This document shows positions 55,701 to 64,000 of a stretch of DNA of 64,000 bases, one piece after another. Each line of letters begins with the position of its first letter. The first letter of the stretch is position 1. The stretch covers positions 7,160,618 through 7,224,617 of the forward strand of contig JAJEKV010000056.1 in assembly GCA_021234155.1 (NCBI GenBank), in the 5' to 3' direction. A program made the position numbers and the translations under genes. Source of the DNA: Isoetes taiwanensis. Its lineage: Eukaryota; Streptophyta; Lycopodiopsida; Isoetales; Isoetaceae. The notes beneath the pieces are model-generated. The model saw only the letters and a list, made by a program, of their open reading frames with translations, was not told the DNA's origin and did not search any database.

Positions 55701-56365
55701 TGGAACACTTAGCTGAGGGAGCAATTCAAGAAGATGAGCTTGAAAAGAAAGATCTGCAACAGCTGTACCCTATCCTGGTAATCAATGCAAGTGAAGACAA
55801 ACAGGTAAAGGAGATCAAGGTAAACAAAAAGGGTCTAGATAGGGTATTGTATGTTGGTGATTTGTTTGAGGAGGAAGACAATACCTTTGTTACTGAATTC
55901 TTTGATGATTGGAAGGATATCTTTGTTTGGGATTATGATGAGTTGGTTGGTGTTGATAAAAAGATTTGTGAGTTTGAAATCAAGATCAAGGAAGGTATGA
56001 AACCTGTTATACAAAAACTAAGAAGGATTAATGCTTCCTTATTAGGTTTAATTAAGGATGAGTTATACAAAATGAAAGATGCAGGTGTGATTGCAGAAAT
56101 TGTAAATCCTGAGTGGCTATCTTGCATTGTTCCTGTTGAGAAGAAAAATAAAACTATCAGAATCTGCATAGATTATAGAGATCTAAACAAAGCCACTATC
56201 AAAGATTGCTATCCATTGCCATTCCTGGAAGAAGTACTACATGCTGTGGCAGGGAAGGAAATTTACTCATTCTTAGATGGCTTTTTAGGTTTTAACCAAA
56301 TAAGCATCAAGGAAAGTGATCAGCCAAAAACCTCATTCATTACACCTGAAATCCATTTGCCATGA
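55406..56365 (+). CDS. ORF with RNase H remainder and RT N-terminal half
   Basis: 319 codons. Residues about 1-105 are the C-terminal two-thirds of the aRNH. A linker follows. RT starts at about 160: ICEFEIKIKEGMKPVIQKLR, VNPEWLSCIVPVEKKNKTIR, ICIDYRDLNKATIKDCYPLP and KEIYSFLDGFLGFNQISIKE. The first catalytic Asp is in FLDGF (canonical LD.xSG). The ORF ends at a stop where one A appears lost in the GAAAT run near 56350; the next ORF continues the same domain. Confidence 0.85.
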   Translation: MAKVGRIYPNVTSNMAEYKALIAGLQEARNLNISDVIIFGDSQLVCRQISGEYQAKSEDMMQLRDQAMLELRNFKTWELCHVPREQNCEADSLCKSVLLEHLAEGAIQEDELEKKDLQQLYPILVINASEDKQVKEIKVNKKGLDRVLYVGDLFEEEDNTFVTEFFDDWKDIFVWDYDELVGVDKKICEFEIKIKEGMKPVIQKLRRINASLLGLIKDELYKMKDAGVIAEIVNPEWLSCIVPVEKKNKTIRICIDYRDLNKATIKDCYPLPFLEEVLHAVAGKEIYSFLDGFLGFNQISIKESDQPKTSFITPEIHLP

Positions 56366-57201
56366 AAAGAATGCCATTTGGATTGATGAATGCATCTGCA
56401 ACATTCCAAAGAGCCATGGATACAATTTTCAAAGAAATGCCTGCCAATACTTTTCGTGTATTTCTAGATGACCTTTGTTTGGGAACTTCTCTGGAAAAAC
56501 ATTTTTGTATGCTAACCTTGCTGTTTGATTTGTGTAGAAAAGGAGGAGTAAGTCTGAACCCCAAAAAGTGTATTTTTTTATCCTCTAAGGGAGAATTGCT
56601 TGGGCATGTAGTATCTACAGCAGGAATTCAAATATCTGAAAGTAAGGTTGAAGCCCTAAGGAAATTAGCACCTCCAAAAACTCTCAAGCAGGTTAAAAGC
56701 TTCATGGGGATGACCAGCTTCTTGAGAATGTATGTCCCTCATTTTTCCCACACTATGAGCCCAATTTCTAACCTCACAAAAGTTGGGAAATTCTCCAAAA
56801 GTGAAAGCAAACATATCCTGGTAGATTGGGATGAGCAGTGCCAAGACTCTTTTGACAAGATCATTGAGGCCATTTGCAAATCTATCTTACTTAAACCCCC
56901 TGATCTAGAGAAGCCCTTCAAAGCATATATCAGTGTCACAAAGAAGGCAATTGGTTTGGCACTGCTGCAAGAGGATCATGTAATTGCTTTTGCAAGCAAA
57001 ATGTGGTCAGATACTGAATTGAGATATCCCAGATTGGAGAAAAGTGCAGCAGCCTTGATGTTCTTAATAGAGAGACAAGGACATCTTCTTCAGAACAATC
57101 AGGTGCAAGTGTTCATGAGACAAAATCCTTTCTCACTCCTCTTTGCAAAAAAACAACCAAAAGCCAAATTGTGCGGGTGGGCAGAAAATCCAAGCTTATG
57201 A
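56362..57201 (+). CDS. RT C-terminal half and degenerate Gypsy RNase H
   Basis: 279 codons. It begins MKRMPFGLMNASATFQRAMD and holds the catalytic FRVFLDDLCLG (F-L-D-D in place of Y-x-D-D), then GELLGHVVSTAGIQISESKV and LKQVKSFMGMTSFLRMYVPH. The RT-linked RNase H follows at about residues 190-275: FKAYISVTKKAIGLALLQED, ELRYPRLEKSAAALMFLIER and VFMRQNPFSLLF. The first Asp of FxLxxDAS is Ser, and the TDHxPL Asp is Arg, so the domain is probably not catalytic although its fold seems kept. This matches the known fate of the original RNase H in elements that gained an aRNH. Confidence 0.85.
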   Translation: MKRMPFGLMNASATFQRAMDTIFKEMPANTFRVFLDDLCLGTSLEKHFCMLTLLFDLCRKGGVSLNPKKCIFLSSKGELLGHVVSTAGIQISESKVEALRKLAPPKTLKQVKSFMGMTSFLRMYVPHFSHTMSPISNLTKVGKFSKSESKHILVDWDEQCQDSFDKIIEAICKSILLKPPDLEKPFKAYISVTKKAIGLALLQEDHVIAFASKMWSDTELRYPRLEKSAAALMFLIERQGHLLQNNQVQVFMRQNPFSLLFAKKQPKAKLCGWAENPSL

Positions 57202-57359
57202 TATTACTGTGAAGGTGGTAAAATTGATCGAGAACCCCAGCTCCTATCTTCCACATGTGTTGTTTGAGCATGAAGATCAAGATGATTTATGTAGTAATGA
57301 CAATCTAACAAACTTGATTTCTTTTGATGCAGAAAATATTAACCGGCAGCTTTGACATC

Positions 57360-57659
57360 GAAACTATCTTCGTGAGCAATGAGTTGCCCAAGAATTTGAG
57401 TGGCGATCAAGAAAAGAAGATTCAAAGACAAGTGCAAAAAGTTCAGGCTAATTGAAGGGATCCTATGCAAAGTTGACAATGAAGGAGTCCCCGTTGAGAT
57501 GTGTGGATGAAGGCGAGGCCAAAATGATAATTGAAGCATGTCATGAGGGAGTTTGTGGAGGACACTTTGCAGCAGATACAACCGCAAAAAGATCCTAAGG
57601 TCGCTACTTTTGGCCCACTCTTTTAAGGATTGTTATGAGACTATAAAATGCTGCCATAA
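57360..57659 (+). pseudogene. Integrase zinc-binding (HHCC) region, broken
   Basis: In shifted frames the sequence reads ACHEGVCGGHFAADTTAKKI, then FKDCYETIKCCHKCRSLGK, giving the H..H....C..C zinc site found before Gypsy integrase cores. At least two frameshifts separate it from the RNase H part and from the following integrase ORF. Confidence 0.65.
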
Positions 57660-58409
57660 ATGTCGATCTTTGGGAAAAAGACCTTGCGTACCACCGCCTC
57701 GACCGCCATAACTTCCCTGACCTTTCCAAATGTGGGGTTGGATTTTATAGGCCCCATAGACCCACCTTCTTCAGCTCAACATCAGTTTATATTAGTTGCC
57801 ACTGATTACTTTACCAAATGGGCAGAGGCAATTCCTTTGAGAGAAGCCAATGCTCAAGCCACTGCAAGATTTCTGCATGAAAATATTTGTGCCAGATTTG
57901 GCATTCCTTTCAAAATAGTTTCTGACAGAGGCAGCCAGTTCATCAACCATACAATTGCATTACTACTAGCCACCTTGAAAGTCAAGCATACCAAAAGTTC
58001 ATCCTATTACCCTCAGGGAAATGGCCAAGCAGAATCAACTAACAAGACTCTCAAATCTATCCTCAAAAAAACCATCAATGTTTCAAAAAAGGATTGGCAC
58101 CTAAAACTCCATGATGCACTCTGGGCATATAGAACTACCATCAAAGTTGCCACAAAACACACTCCTTTCAGTTTGGTATATGGAATAGAGTCAGTGCTGC
58201 CTATAGAATTAGAGCTTCCATCACTCAGACTGGCTTATCAGATTAATTTGGAGATGGATGAGGCTCTAAAAGACAGATTTGTGAGATTGATACAGCTTGA
58301 GGAGCATAGATATGAGGCTGAGAATGCAGTAATGAGAAAAAAAGCTAAAGATATTGCAGCCTTCAAAGCAAAGACACAAATTGCGGGAGTCTTGAAAACA
58401 GAGAGTTAG
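57660..58409 (+). CDS. Integrase catalytic core of the Ty3/Gypsy element
   Basis: 249 codons with the complete DDE triad: D in NVGLDFIGPI, D in FKIVSDRGSQF and E in GNGQAESTNKTLK. There are 35 residues between the second Asp and the Glu (D,D-35-E). GIPFKIVSD, YYPQGNGQAE and WAYRTTIKVATKHTPFSLVY are the usual landmarks. The C-terminal ..LVLKWNEGKGR and LWEGPFEVIG segment continues in other frames to about 58550 without a chromodomain. It inserts the cDNA into the genome. Confidence 0.9.
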   Translation: MSIFGKKTLRTTASTAITSLTFPNVGLDFIGPIDPPSSAQHQFILVATDYFTKWAEAIPLREANAQATARFLHENICARFGIPFKIVSDRGSQFINHTIALLLATLKVKHTKSSSYYPQGNGQAESTNKTLKSILKKTINVSKKDWHLKLHDALWAYRTTIKVATKHTPFSLVYGIESVLPIELELPSLRLAYQINLEMDEALKDRFVRLIQLEEHRYEAENAVMRKKAKDIAAFKAKTQIAGVLKTES

Positions 58410-58549
58410 TGTTGAAGTGGAACGAAGGCAAGGGAAGACATAGCATCCAAATTTGAGAATCTTTGGGAGGGACCATTTGAAGTGATAGGGACAAATTGGC
58501 AAGGATTCATATTGGCTGAAAGATATTACGATGGCGAGAATTGATGAAC

Positions 58550-59085
58550 CCTATCAACATTGTGCACCTAAAAGGTATTGGCAACAACATGTTGCCCTTT
58601 GCTCGTTCAACCGAGATCTTTATGGTAAGATGTAGCTAGGTTTAGTTAATGCATAGGGTAAAAGCAAATCAATTAAGCCTATTTTAGTAAGTCTAGTTCT
58701 GCCTTGAAGTTGTTATTCGTGTACTAATGAGTTTCTAAGTTTTGCAAGTACTAAAGGGCTATGCAGATTGTGATCAACTGAGGGAGTGAATTAATACTGA
58801 TCATAGTTCCATGCAGGTGCATCTGAACATGTCATTCACACATCTCTTCCACTGCATCATATTATTCTTCATCATCTGAAGTTGCTGCCATTGCCTCCAC
58901 ATCAGCAACTCATTCAAACTAACAAGCTTTATCTTCACATGCAGGTGCATCCTTATGATTGCCTCCATCTCTCACCTGATCAAGAGTTGACCTCATTACA
59001 TCAGAAAACTCATACATTTTCATAAATGTCCCAAGCTGCTGTCATTCCACCATCCTGCAGCTTCTCATAACTAAAGAGATTTATT
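58550..59085 (+). other. 3' non-coding part of the Ty3/Gypsy element
   Basis: No ORF. ATGCAGGTGCATC-like words recur (about 58815, 58940, and after the solo LTR at about 59666), suggesting a short internal repeat of the element split by the nested LTR. Confidence 0.5.
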
Positions 59086-59656
59086 TGTTTGGGGTCTGGG
59101 TTCGGGAACTCCTGCAAGACAGCCCTCTGTGAGGACCCTTGGATCTAACAGGAGAATCCGGGGGGACTATGTCACGCGGGATTTGCAAGAAAAGAACAAG
59201 AAGAAGAAAACGGAACAGAAAAGAACAATGAGAGGAAAATGATATGCTTCTTTGATATCAATGATGAACATACATGAGCTCTCGCAATCGAGAGAAGACT
59301 GAAGAGAGACAAGACTCAAAACTCATCTAGCCCTCATATGCTAGCTCTACTCATATATATAGTACAATGGCCTTTGGCCCAATATAGACACTCTGACTGA
59401 TCTCGGTGCCGACTCCTGGAAGGAGGCCTGATTTGCAGGAATGTTGGCGGTGCCTCTTGAAGTGCCTAGAATCACGCGGACGCTGACGCGGGCGGTGACG
59501 GCCCCTCACTTGTCTGAGCGGCGCCTCTTGATAGGCTGCTGCTTGGTCTTCTGCGGGGCCTTGGATGGCTGACCCGTGGTTGACTGCGGATCCTTGAGCT
59601 TGACCTGGTCCGTCGTATGCATGAATAGTCCTGTACCAGGAGGCACAGGACTAACA
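59086..59656 (-). mobile_element. Nested solo LTR (571 bp) of the 16.2-kb element family
   Basis: It runs from TGTTTGGGGTCTGGG to CACAGGACTAACA with the perfect 5-bp target duplication TTATT on both sides (59081-59085, 59657-59661). It is highly similar to 16246-16838. With no internal region it is a solo LTR, formed by LTR-LTR recombination after insertion into the Gypsy element. A TATATATATGAGTAGAGCTA box on the minus strand is kept. Confidence 0.92.
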
Positions 59657-59828
59657 TTATTTTCCATGCAGGTTCATCTGAAGGTAACATCATATGTAGG
59701 TCCATATGCAGGTCATTGAGTTGCCAACCATACTCTCACATTGGCAATTGGCTGGAGCTATGTCAAGAGTTACCAAACAGCTGGTCAAAGGGGCTGGTAG
59801 ACCAGCCTTCTCTTTTAGTTTGGCATAA

Positions 59829-62314
59829 TGCTGCCATGCCATGGCAGCATGCAAGAGCCAAGCACATATTTACACTAATCCTCTCAGTTTGATTCACTTT
59901 GCAAGACATTAGGGAAGTGCTTCACTAGCATACATCACAGTTTGAAGAGCAAAGGAAGGACAATTGACTCAAGTCACTCAAGAGATACAAGAGGTCAAAC
60001 AAGCAAAGGAAGTGAAGAGAAGAAGAGAAAGAAGACCCCTTGAAGAGCATTCCATGGTATGTAACCATTTGTGATCTTGGTATATTTGGCATTTTGATCC
60101 CCATCTACTCCACCATCCCAAATACCATTGAACCTTGACTCCTTGCTCATACACCTCCCAAAGTCAAACTTGACCTTGAAAGTTCTTTCTAGTCAAAATA
60201 CACCTTCATGAAACACCCACTTGCTTCATCATCCAATAGTTGAAGAGAGACTTGACTAAGTCATGATTTTGCTCATGAAGTCAACATCCCATGCAACTTG
60301 AGCAAAAATAAAAAGAGGGTTGCAAAATCCCTAAGGGAAATGCTCAAAATTCAAGCATGCCCAAGGAGATACCTCAAAGTTGCTCCATAAAATTTTTTGG
60401 CTTCCAAATGAGCACTTGATAAGCCAAGTCCCTCTACACCTCACTTCACACATCAAGTCATCATACCCATCACCATTCTAGCCATTTCATCTCAAACTCT
60501 CATTCAAATCAAAATTCATTTCAAAAACATCAAGAATAGCATCATTGTTGCCACATCACCCTTGACACCTCATCATTCACACACATCATCTCCACATCAT
60601 TCAAAAATTTTGACTAGAGAGAATTTTCAAATTCAAGTGGGTGACACATCATCATTCCCATTGGCCACGCCACACCACCGCCATGTCATCACTTTCAAAT
60701 GCCACTTCATTCACTCCTTAAACTCTTCTTTTTCCAAATTCCAAAGAGCTCTATTGTGAAAAAAGGATCCCGTAATATTATAGGGTACAAAAAAGATTCC
60801 CCTACAAAAAAGAATTTTGAGAAAAGGCCTTATTTTAGGCATTATATATGTTTTCTATGGAATCGTGCCATAGGGCTTAAGGGGTGTAAAAAATTTTCCT
60901 ATCTACCCCCACCTAATTTCTCCTTCCAAACCAATCTCCCCTGCCGCGTGGAGCATCCGGGCGTGGGGGGCGGTGGAGGTACCGGATCCCACGTGGACGC
61001 TGCACGCAATAATCAGAAAGAATTGATTTTTTTACCCTTATATACCTTGTCTCCTAAATTCAATCAGGCCTGTGGGATATTTAGCTTCGAACTGCCAAAA
61101 CCTAAATCTGGAAAACGCCAAGATCCGTTCAATCCGGCCAAACAGACCATTAAATCACTACCCAAAGTGGCCGAATCATCATGTTTAATACGAGCTAAAA
61201 GACAGAAGATTGGAAGGAAGTAATAAAAATCTCAACGGAACGAAGCCTTCTACAAAAGGGTTTTTTCTGCACAGAAGATTCTTGAGGGCTTTGAGGCAAA
61301 GAAGGACTCTTGGCTTTGAAGAAGGACCGGCTTGATAATCCTGAGCTTGATTCTGACCTCCTATGTTTACCTTTGATCCGGATTATTGACTCAATTTTTC
61401 TGGATTTTTATGTATACCTATTTGATCCTGTGCCCAAGACCCCGAGCTTGGGATATTACATTGTATCTTCTGAGTGACTGATTATATTGAAAATCCGACC
61501 TTTGTAGCAATTTATTTGAGTTGCATTGTGATCTTTTCCCAAAAGCAAAATTGTTATAGACTGAGTATCTAGTGCCTGTACAAATTGTCAGCTGTGTGTT
61601 CTCTGCCTATGTGGCAAATCCTTAGAGAGTGCGAAAGCCAAACCCCTATCAAGGCAAATTGCAGTGTCAATACAAGCTAGCATTGTCAAATCATGAGGTA
61701 TTGCACAACAAGCATGGAGCACAGGAGAGCAACTATCTGAGCATCAATCTTGCCAAACTAAATGTGTGAAACTAGGCAATACTAGACACGCACATAGTCC
61801 ATCTTTAGAAAACATTTTCTTTCAAGATTATTCTCTTCTTGTAGTCTTAGGCTAAAAGTTACCAAAAGAAAAATTAGGTCCCTTCTTGTCAAAAAGAAAA
61901 GTTGGCCCCTGGTGTGCAGACAAATCTGAAAAAAATAGAGTTGGTATCTCCAGAAAATTCATTGCCAATATCGAGTTCCAAATTTCAGCTCTCTGTTAGG
62001 GACATTGACCAAAAATTGACTGGGTCAGTGATCTGATTTATGCCTACCTAGCCTACTCTGACCTCGCTGAGTTTTTGTAGTCTGTTGGTGTCAAGTGTTG
62101 AGCATCTTGTAGAAAGATATCCACACCCATAGCTTCATAGATCACATACTGCTAGTTATTTTGTGAAGCAGACTTTTTTATCTTCAGGGAAACACACTCC
62201 TAGTGAACTTTTGTGCATTTTTTCTGGAATCTTTGCACTCAGAGTGGTTGCCTTAAGCAACCTGGAGGTTCTAAACCACTGAGGTTGAAGGTTTTGCCAG
62301 GAACACCTTCAACA
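59829..62314 (+). repeat. 3' LTR of the Ty3/Gypsy element
   Basis: Begins TGCTGCCATGCCATGGCAGC and ends ACACCTTCAACA. It is nearly identical to the 5' LTR, with a few substitutions (for example TGCTTACC versus TGTTTACC) and small indels. The shared ORF (60699-61223 here) is longer because of indels, evidence that it is not under coding constraint. Confidence 0.92.
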
Positions 62315-62319
62315 GTGCC

Positions 62320-62579
62320 CTAAGAAAAAGACACCCTATGAACAAACAAAAAGGACCCGACACAAAATGATGAAATAGAAACCATGAAAACACACTTTCG
62401 CGGCACTGGAGGGCAACCCCTCGTGCGTAGCACCTTGTTTTAATGATATACTTCTTACTTTAATTTCATAGTTGCTTTAGTTAATTATGTTCAATTAACT
62501 GTAACGGTGCCAAGGATGTCGTCCATCTTCTCTCTCTCCCCCCCTTTTGGTGGGTGGAGAGGGGAAGTGTGTGTGTGTG

Positions 62580-62612
<33 letters not shown>

Positions 62613-62640
62613 GGGGGGGGACACTACATATGGAAGCGGA
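62320..62640. other. Junction DNA with a (GT)n-T31-G9 run
   Basis: It follows the retrotransposon target site. 62569-62625 is (GT)n, a T run of about 31 and about nine G, a low-complexity tract likely to be unstable or misassembled. No gene. Confidence 0.5.
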
Positions 62641-63440
62641 CTACAAGGATGCCGATTTAAAAAGTGGATGTGGACTTGTTCACAGTAGAAGACGTTAAGA
62701 AACAAATTAGGAAAGTGCACAACGGGAAAGTGAGAGGCCTATTGGGGATATCAATTGAGTTGTTCAAATGGGGAGACACCGACTTGTTAGAACAAGTAAC
62801 CCAACAAATGAACAATGTGGTCAAACAAGGGCTATCTCATGATTGGAAAAACTGTAATTCATAAGTCTGGGAATAGAAAAGCAGTGCAGAATTATTGTAC
62901 AATAATGATAGGAAACACTTTTTCAAACGTTTTTGATGGTTTGTTAGAACGAAAGCTCGAGGGTTGGGCCGAAAACAACCAGAAGAGAATGATGGGACAA
63001 GCTGGTTTTTGAAGGAGACTGTACATTAGATCATGTAACTTACTCTGAGAACTTTGATGGAGAAGGAAAAGGGTCAATGTTGAGCTTTGTATTTTGGCAT
63101 TCATTGATTTCTTTAAAGCATTTAATACAGTTCCACGCAAGGGATTGGGTGAGCAGTTGGAAAGACTTCGAGTATCGATTGAGCTTCGAGGCGTAGTAGC
63201 CCGGTTGTACAAAGAAGTAATTGCCAAGTTGTCGATTCTTATGCCAGATGAAATAAGAAACACTATTGGTGTTAAGCAAGGATGCCCTCTATCCTCGACA
63301 CTCTTTGGACTCTTCATAAATGAACTAGAAGACTAGTCGAGAGCCCATGGCCGCATGCAGGTACCAGTTTAGGTCACTATGTAATTCAATTACTTCTTTA
63401 CACAAATAATGTAGTGCTTATCTCAGAAGCTACATCTTTT
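62640..63440 (+). pseudogene. Third LINE-type reverse transcriptase fragment
   Basis: Successive frames read DVDLFTVEDVKKQIRKVHNG (the V...I..M..GKA.G RT start), IIHKSG-type text with QNYCTIMIGNTFSNVFDGLL, MAFIDFFKAFNTVPRKGL (first catalytic block: F.D..KAF), RNTIGVKQGCPLSSTLFGLF, and then VIQLLLYTNNVVLISEAT at about 63375-63430. That last block is the YADD site, here YTNN. Frameshifts near 62860, 63010 and 63335 and the loss of both catalytic Asp make it dead. It belongs to a different LINE lineage from the two YADD copies. 3' sequence ends at about 63450. Confidence 0.75.
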
Positions 63441-63472
63441 GTGTTTCTACCTTTTTTTTTTTGGCTATGGCA

Positions 63473-63560
63473 CGACCATGGCGATGGCGCCCACTGCTCT
63501 TGGCATCCCCTGCTCTTGGCGATGGCATCCAATGCTCTTAGCGATGGCGTCCACTGCTGA
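63473..63560 (+). repeat. Short minisatellite (GCGATGGC...CTGCTCTTG)
   Basis: About three imperfect units of about 30 bp with the core GGCGATGGCRYCCAMTGCTC occur between 63478 and 63560, starting just after a T11 run. Confidence 0.65.
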
Positions 63561-63725
63561 TGTTTCTGTAAGAGAGTTTTTAGATGTCGATTTTGTAGCC
63601 GAAAGTAGGCATATTCTGTTCTTGCCTTTGTTTTTCTTTATATTTGTCTTTGGTTCTTCATGTTTCTTCTTTGTATTTGCTATCTTGCACTAACTTGTTT
63701 CTTGCTTTCTTGTTTGTTGGTGCAG

Positions 63726-63835
63726 GTCTGGCCTGTTTTGCTCTTAAAGCTTTGTTAGAGGTGCATCGAACACTCATGTTGCAGAGTAAAAAGATTGAAC
63801 AAGATGCCAAAGTTGCAGCGGTAGCATGGAAATAA
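63726..63835 (+). CDS. Possible final exon of an unidentified gene
   Basis: A TTGTTGGTGCAG acceptor (ending 63725) opens the frame LACFALKALLEVHRTLMLQS and then KKIEQDAKVAAVAWK, ending TAA at 63833-63835. It is mostly helical in character and too short to identify. Upstream exons would fall in the LINE-disrupted region or have been lost. A frame from an ATG in the minisatellite (63547, ASTADVSVREFLDV) does not join in phase at the obvious GTAAGA donor. Confidence 0.3.
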
Positions 63836-64000
63836 TAGCACTGATTTTTGCTGTCACAGCATTGATCTATTTGTTTTCTTGGGCACTATGCTTTGTTTGT
63901 TGCTTCCTTTCTACTCCAGTTTGTACTCTGACATTTTGTCTTCTCTGTCTTATTGCTCAATGGCAGCTTTGTGCACATGTTCGGTTATTTTCTAAAATCT

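Larger units (their letters stand above)
50788..62314 (+). mobile_element. Complete Ty3/Gypsy (Tat-like) LTR retrotransposon, 11.5 kb
   Basis: Two LTRs of about 2.5 kb (50788-53287 and 59829-62314) have TG..CA ends and are flanked by the perfect 5-bp target duplication GTGCC (50783-50787, 62315-62319). In between: a primer-binding site, gag, protease, a first RNase H (plant aRNH type), RT, a degenerate second RNase H, integrase, and a 3' non-coding part hit by a solo LTR. The LTRs look almost identical, so the insertion is recent, yet the pol frame is broken at several places. At least two of these lie in homopolymer runs, so sequencing error is an alternative to real mutation. There is no chromodomain at the integrase end. 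Tat-like assignment rests on the extra RNase H. Confidence 0.93.

Noticed and set aside
62569-62720. ORFs crossing the T31/G9 run
   Set aside because: Poly-Phe and poly-Lys stretches from homopolymers. Not coding.
1-64000. Organelle DNA insertions (plastid or mitochondrial) and tRNA/rRNA genes
   Set aside because: I saw no recognisable plastid or mitochondrial genes and no convincing tRNA cloverleaf or rRNA by eye. Absence is not proven without a search.

Overview
The window is nuclear DNA of a land plant. It carries plant-only families: an organellar PLS-type pentatricopeptide-repeat (PPR) protein, B3 DNA-binding exons, an ER-type cyclophilin relic and Tat-like Ty3 retrotransposons. Its spliceosomal introns are short and AT-rich. 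The highly regular PLS triplets of the PPR gene and the heavy, layered load of old LINE, Helitron and LTR elements fit a large-genome seed-free plant such as a homosporous fern. That species-level guess is inference. Only one host gene looks intact: the 782-codon PPR gene on the minus strand at 36.4-38.8 kb. Nearly everything else is a mobile element, a gene relic or anonymous AT-rich DNA.

Layout. 1.7-5.8 kb: a B3-domain gene relic split by a minus-strand LINE with a (GAAG)n tail. 5.8-14.1 kb: anonymous DNA with one exon-like ORF (7.5 kb), a coding relic (10.0 kb), one copy of a 216-bp dispersed repeat (10.7 kb) and a 2.5-kb purine-rich block of degenerate repeats. 14.2-16.2 kb: a decayed DUF7869-type (transposase-like) gene, cut at its 5' side by an LTR element whose 3' LTR, polypurine tract and unrecognised ORFs occupy 16.2-17.9 kb. 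18.1-24.5 kb: a large decayed Helitron with Rep, PIF1-type helicase and a linked RPA1-like gene. 26.0-26.7 kb: a 713-bp hAT-type non-autonomous element with a perfect 8-bp target duplication, followed by a second, inverted Helitron helicase fragment.

28.9-29.6 kb: the start of an unrecognised multi-exon gene. 31.5 kb: the second copy of the dispersed repeat. 31.8-33.7 kb: a chimeric cluster on one strand made of an F-box-like relic, a cyclophilin pseudogene split by a 259-bp MITE, and a short lipoxygenase-like piece. 36.4-38.8 kb: the PPR gene. 39.0-40.8 kb: a palindrome with two arms of about 900 bp, next to a GGGGAGGTTTCC minisatellite. 41.2-43.5 kb: a second LINE of the same family on the plus strand. 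44.4-49.7 kb: three copies of an A-tailed retroposon-like repeat and a tandem duplication of about 155 bp.

50.8-62.3 kb: a complete 11.5-kb Ty3/Gypsy element with 2.5-kb LTRs and a 5-bp target duplication (GTGCC). Its domain order is unusual: Gag, protease, a second plant-type RNase H, then RT, a degenerate RNase H and integrase. It also carries a nested solo LTR of the family seen at 16.2 kb. 62.6-63.45 kb: a third LINE whose RT catalytic YADD reads YTNN. 63.7 kb: a short final-exon-like segment.

The most interesting item is the Ty3 element. An intact-looking aRNase H sits upstream of RT, and the usual RT-linked RNase H has lost two catalytic aspartates. The cyclophilin/MITE junction, the long palindrome and the Helitron-RPA association come next.
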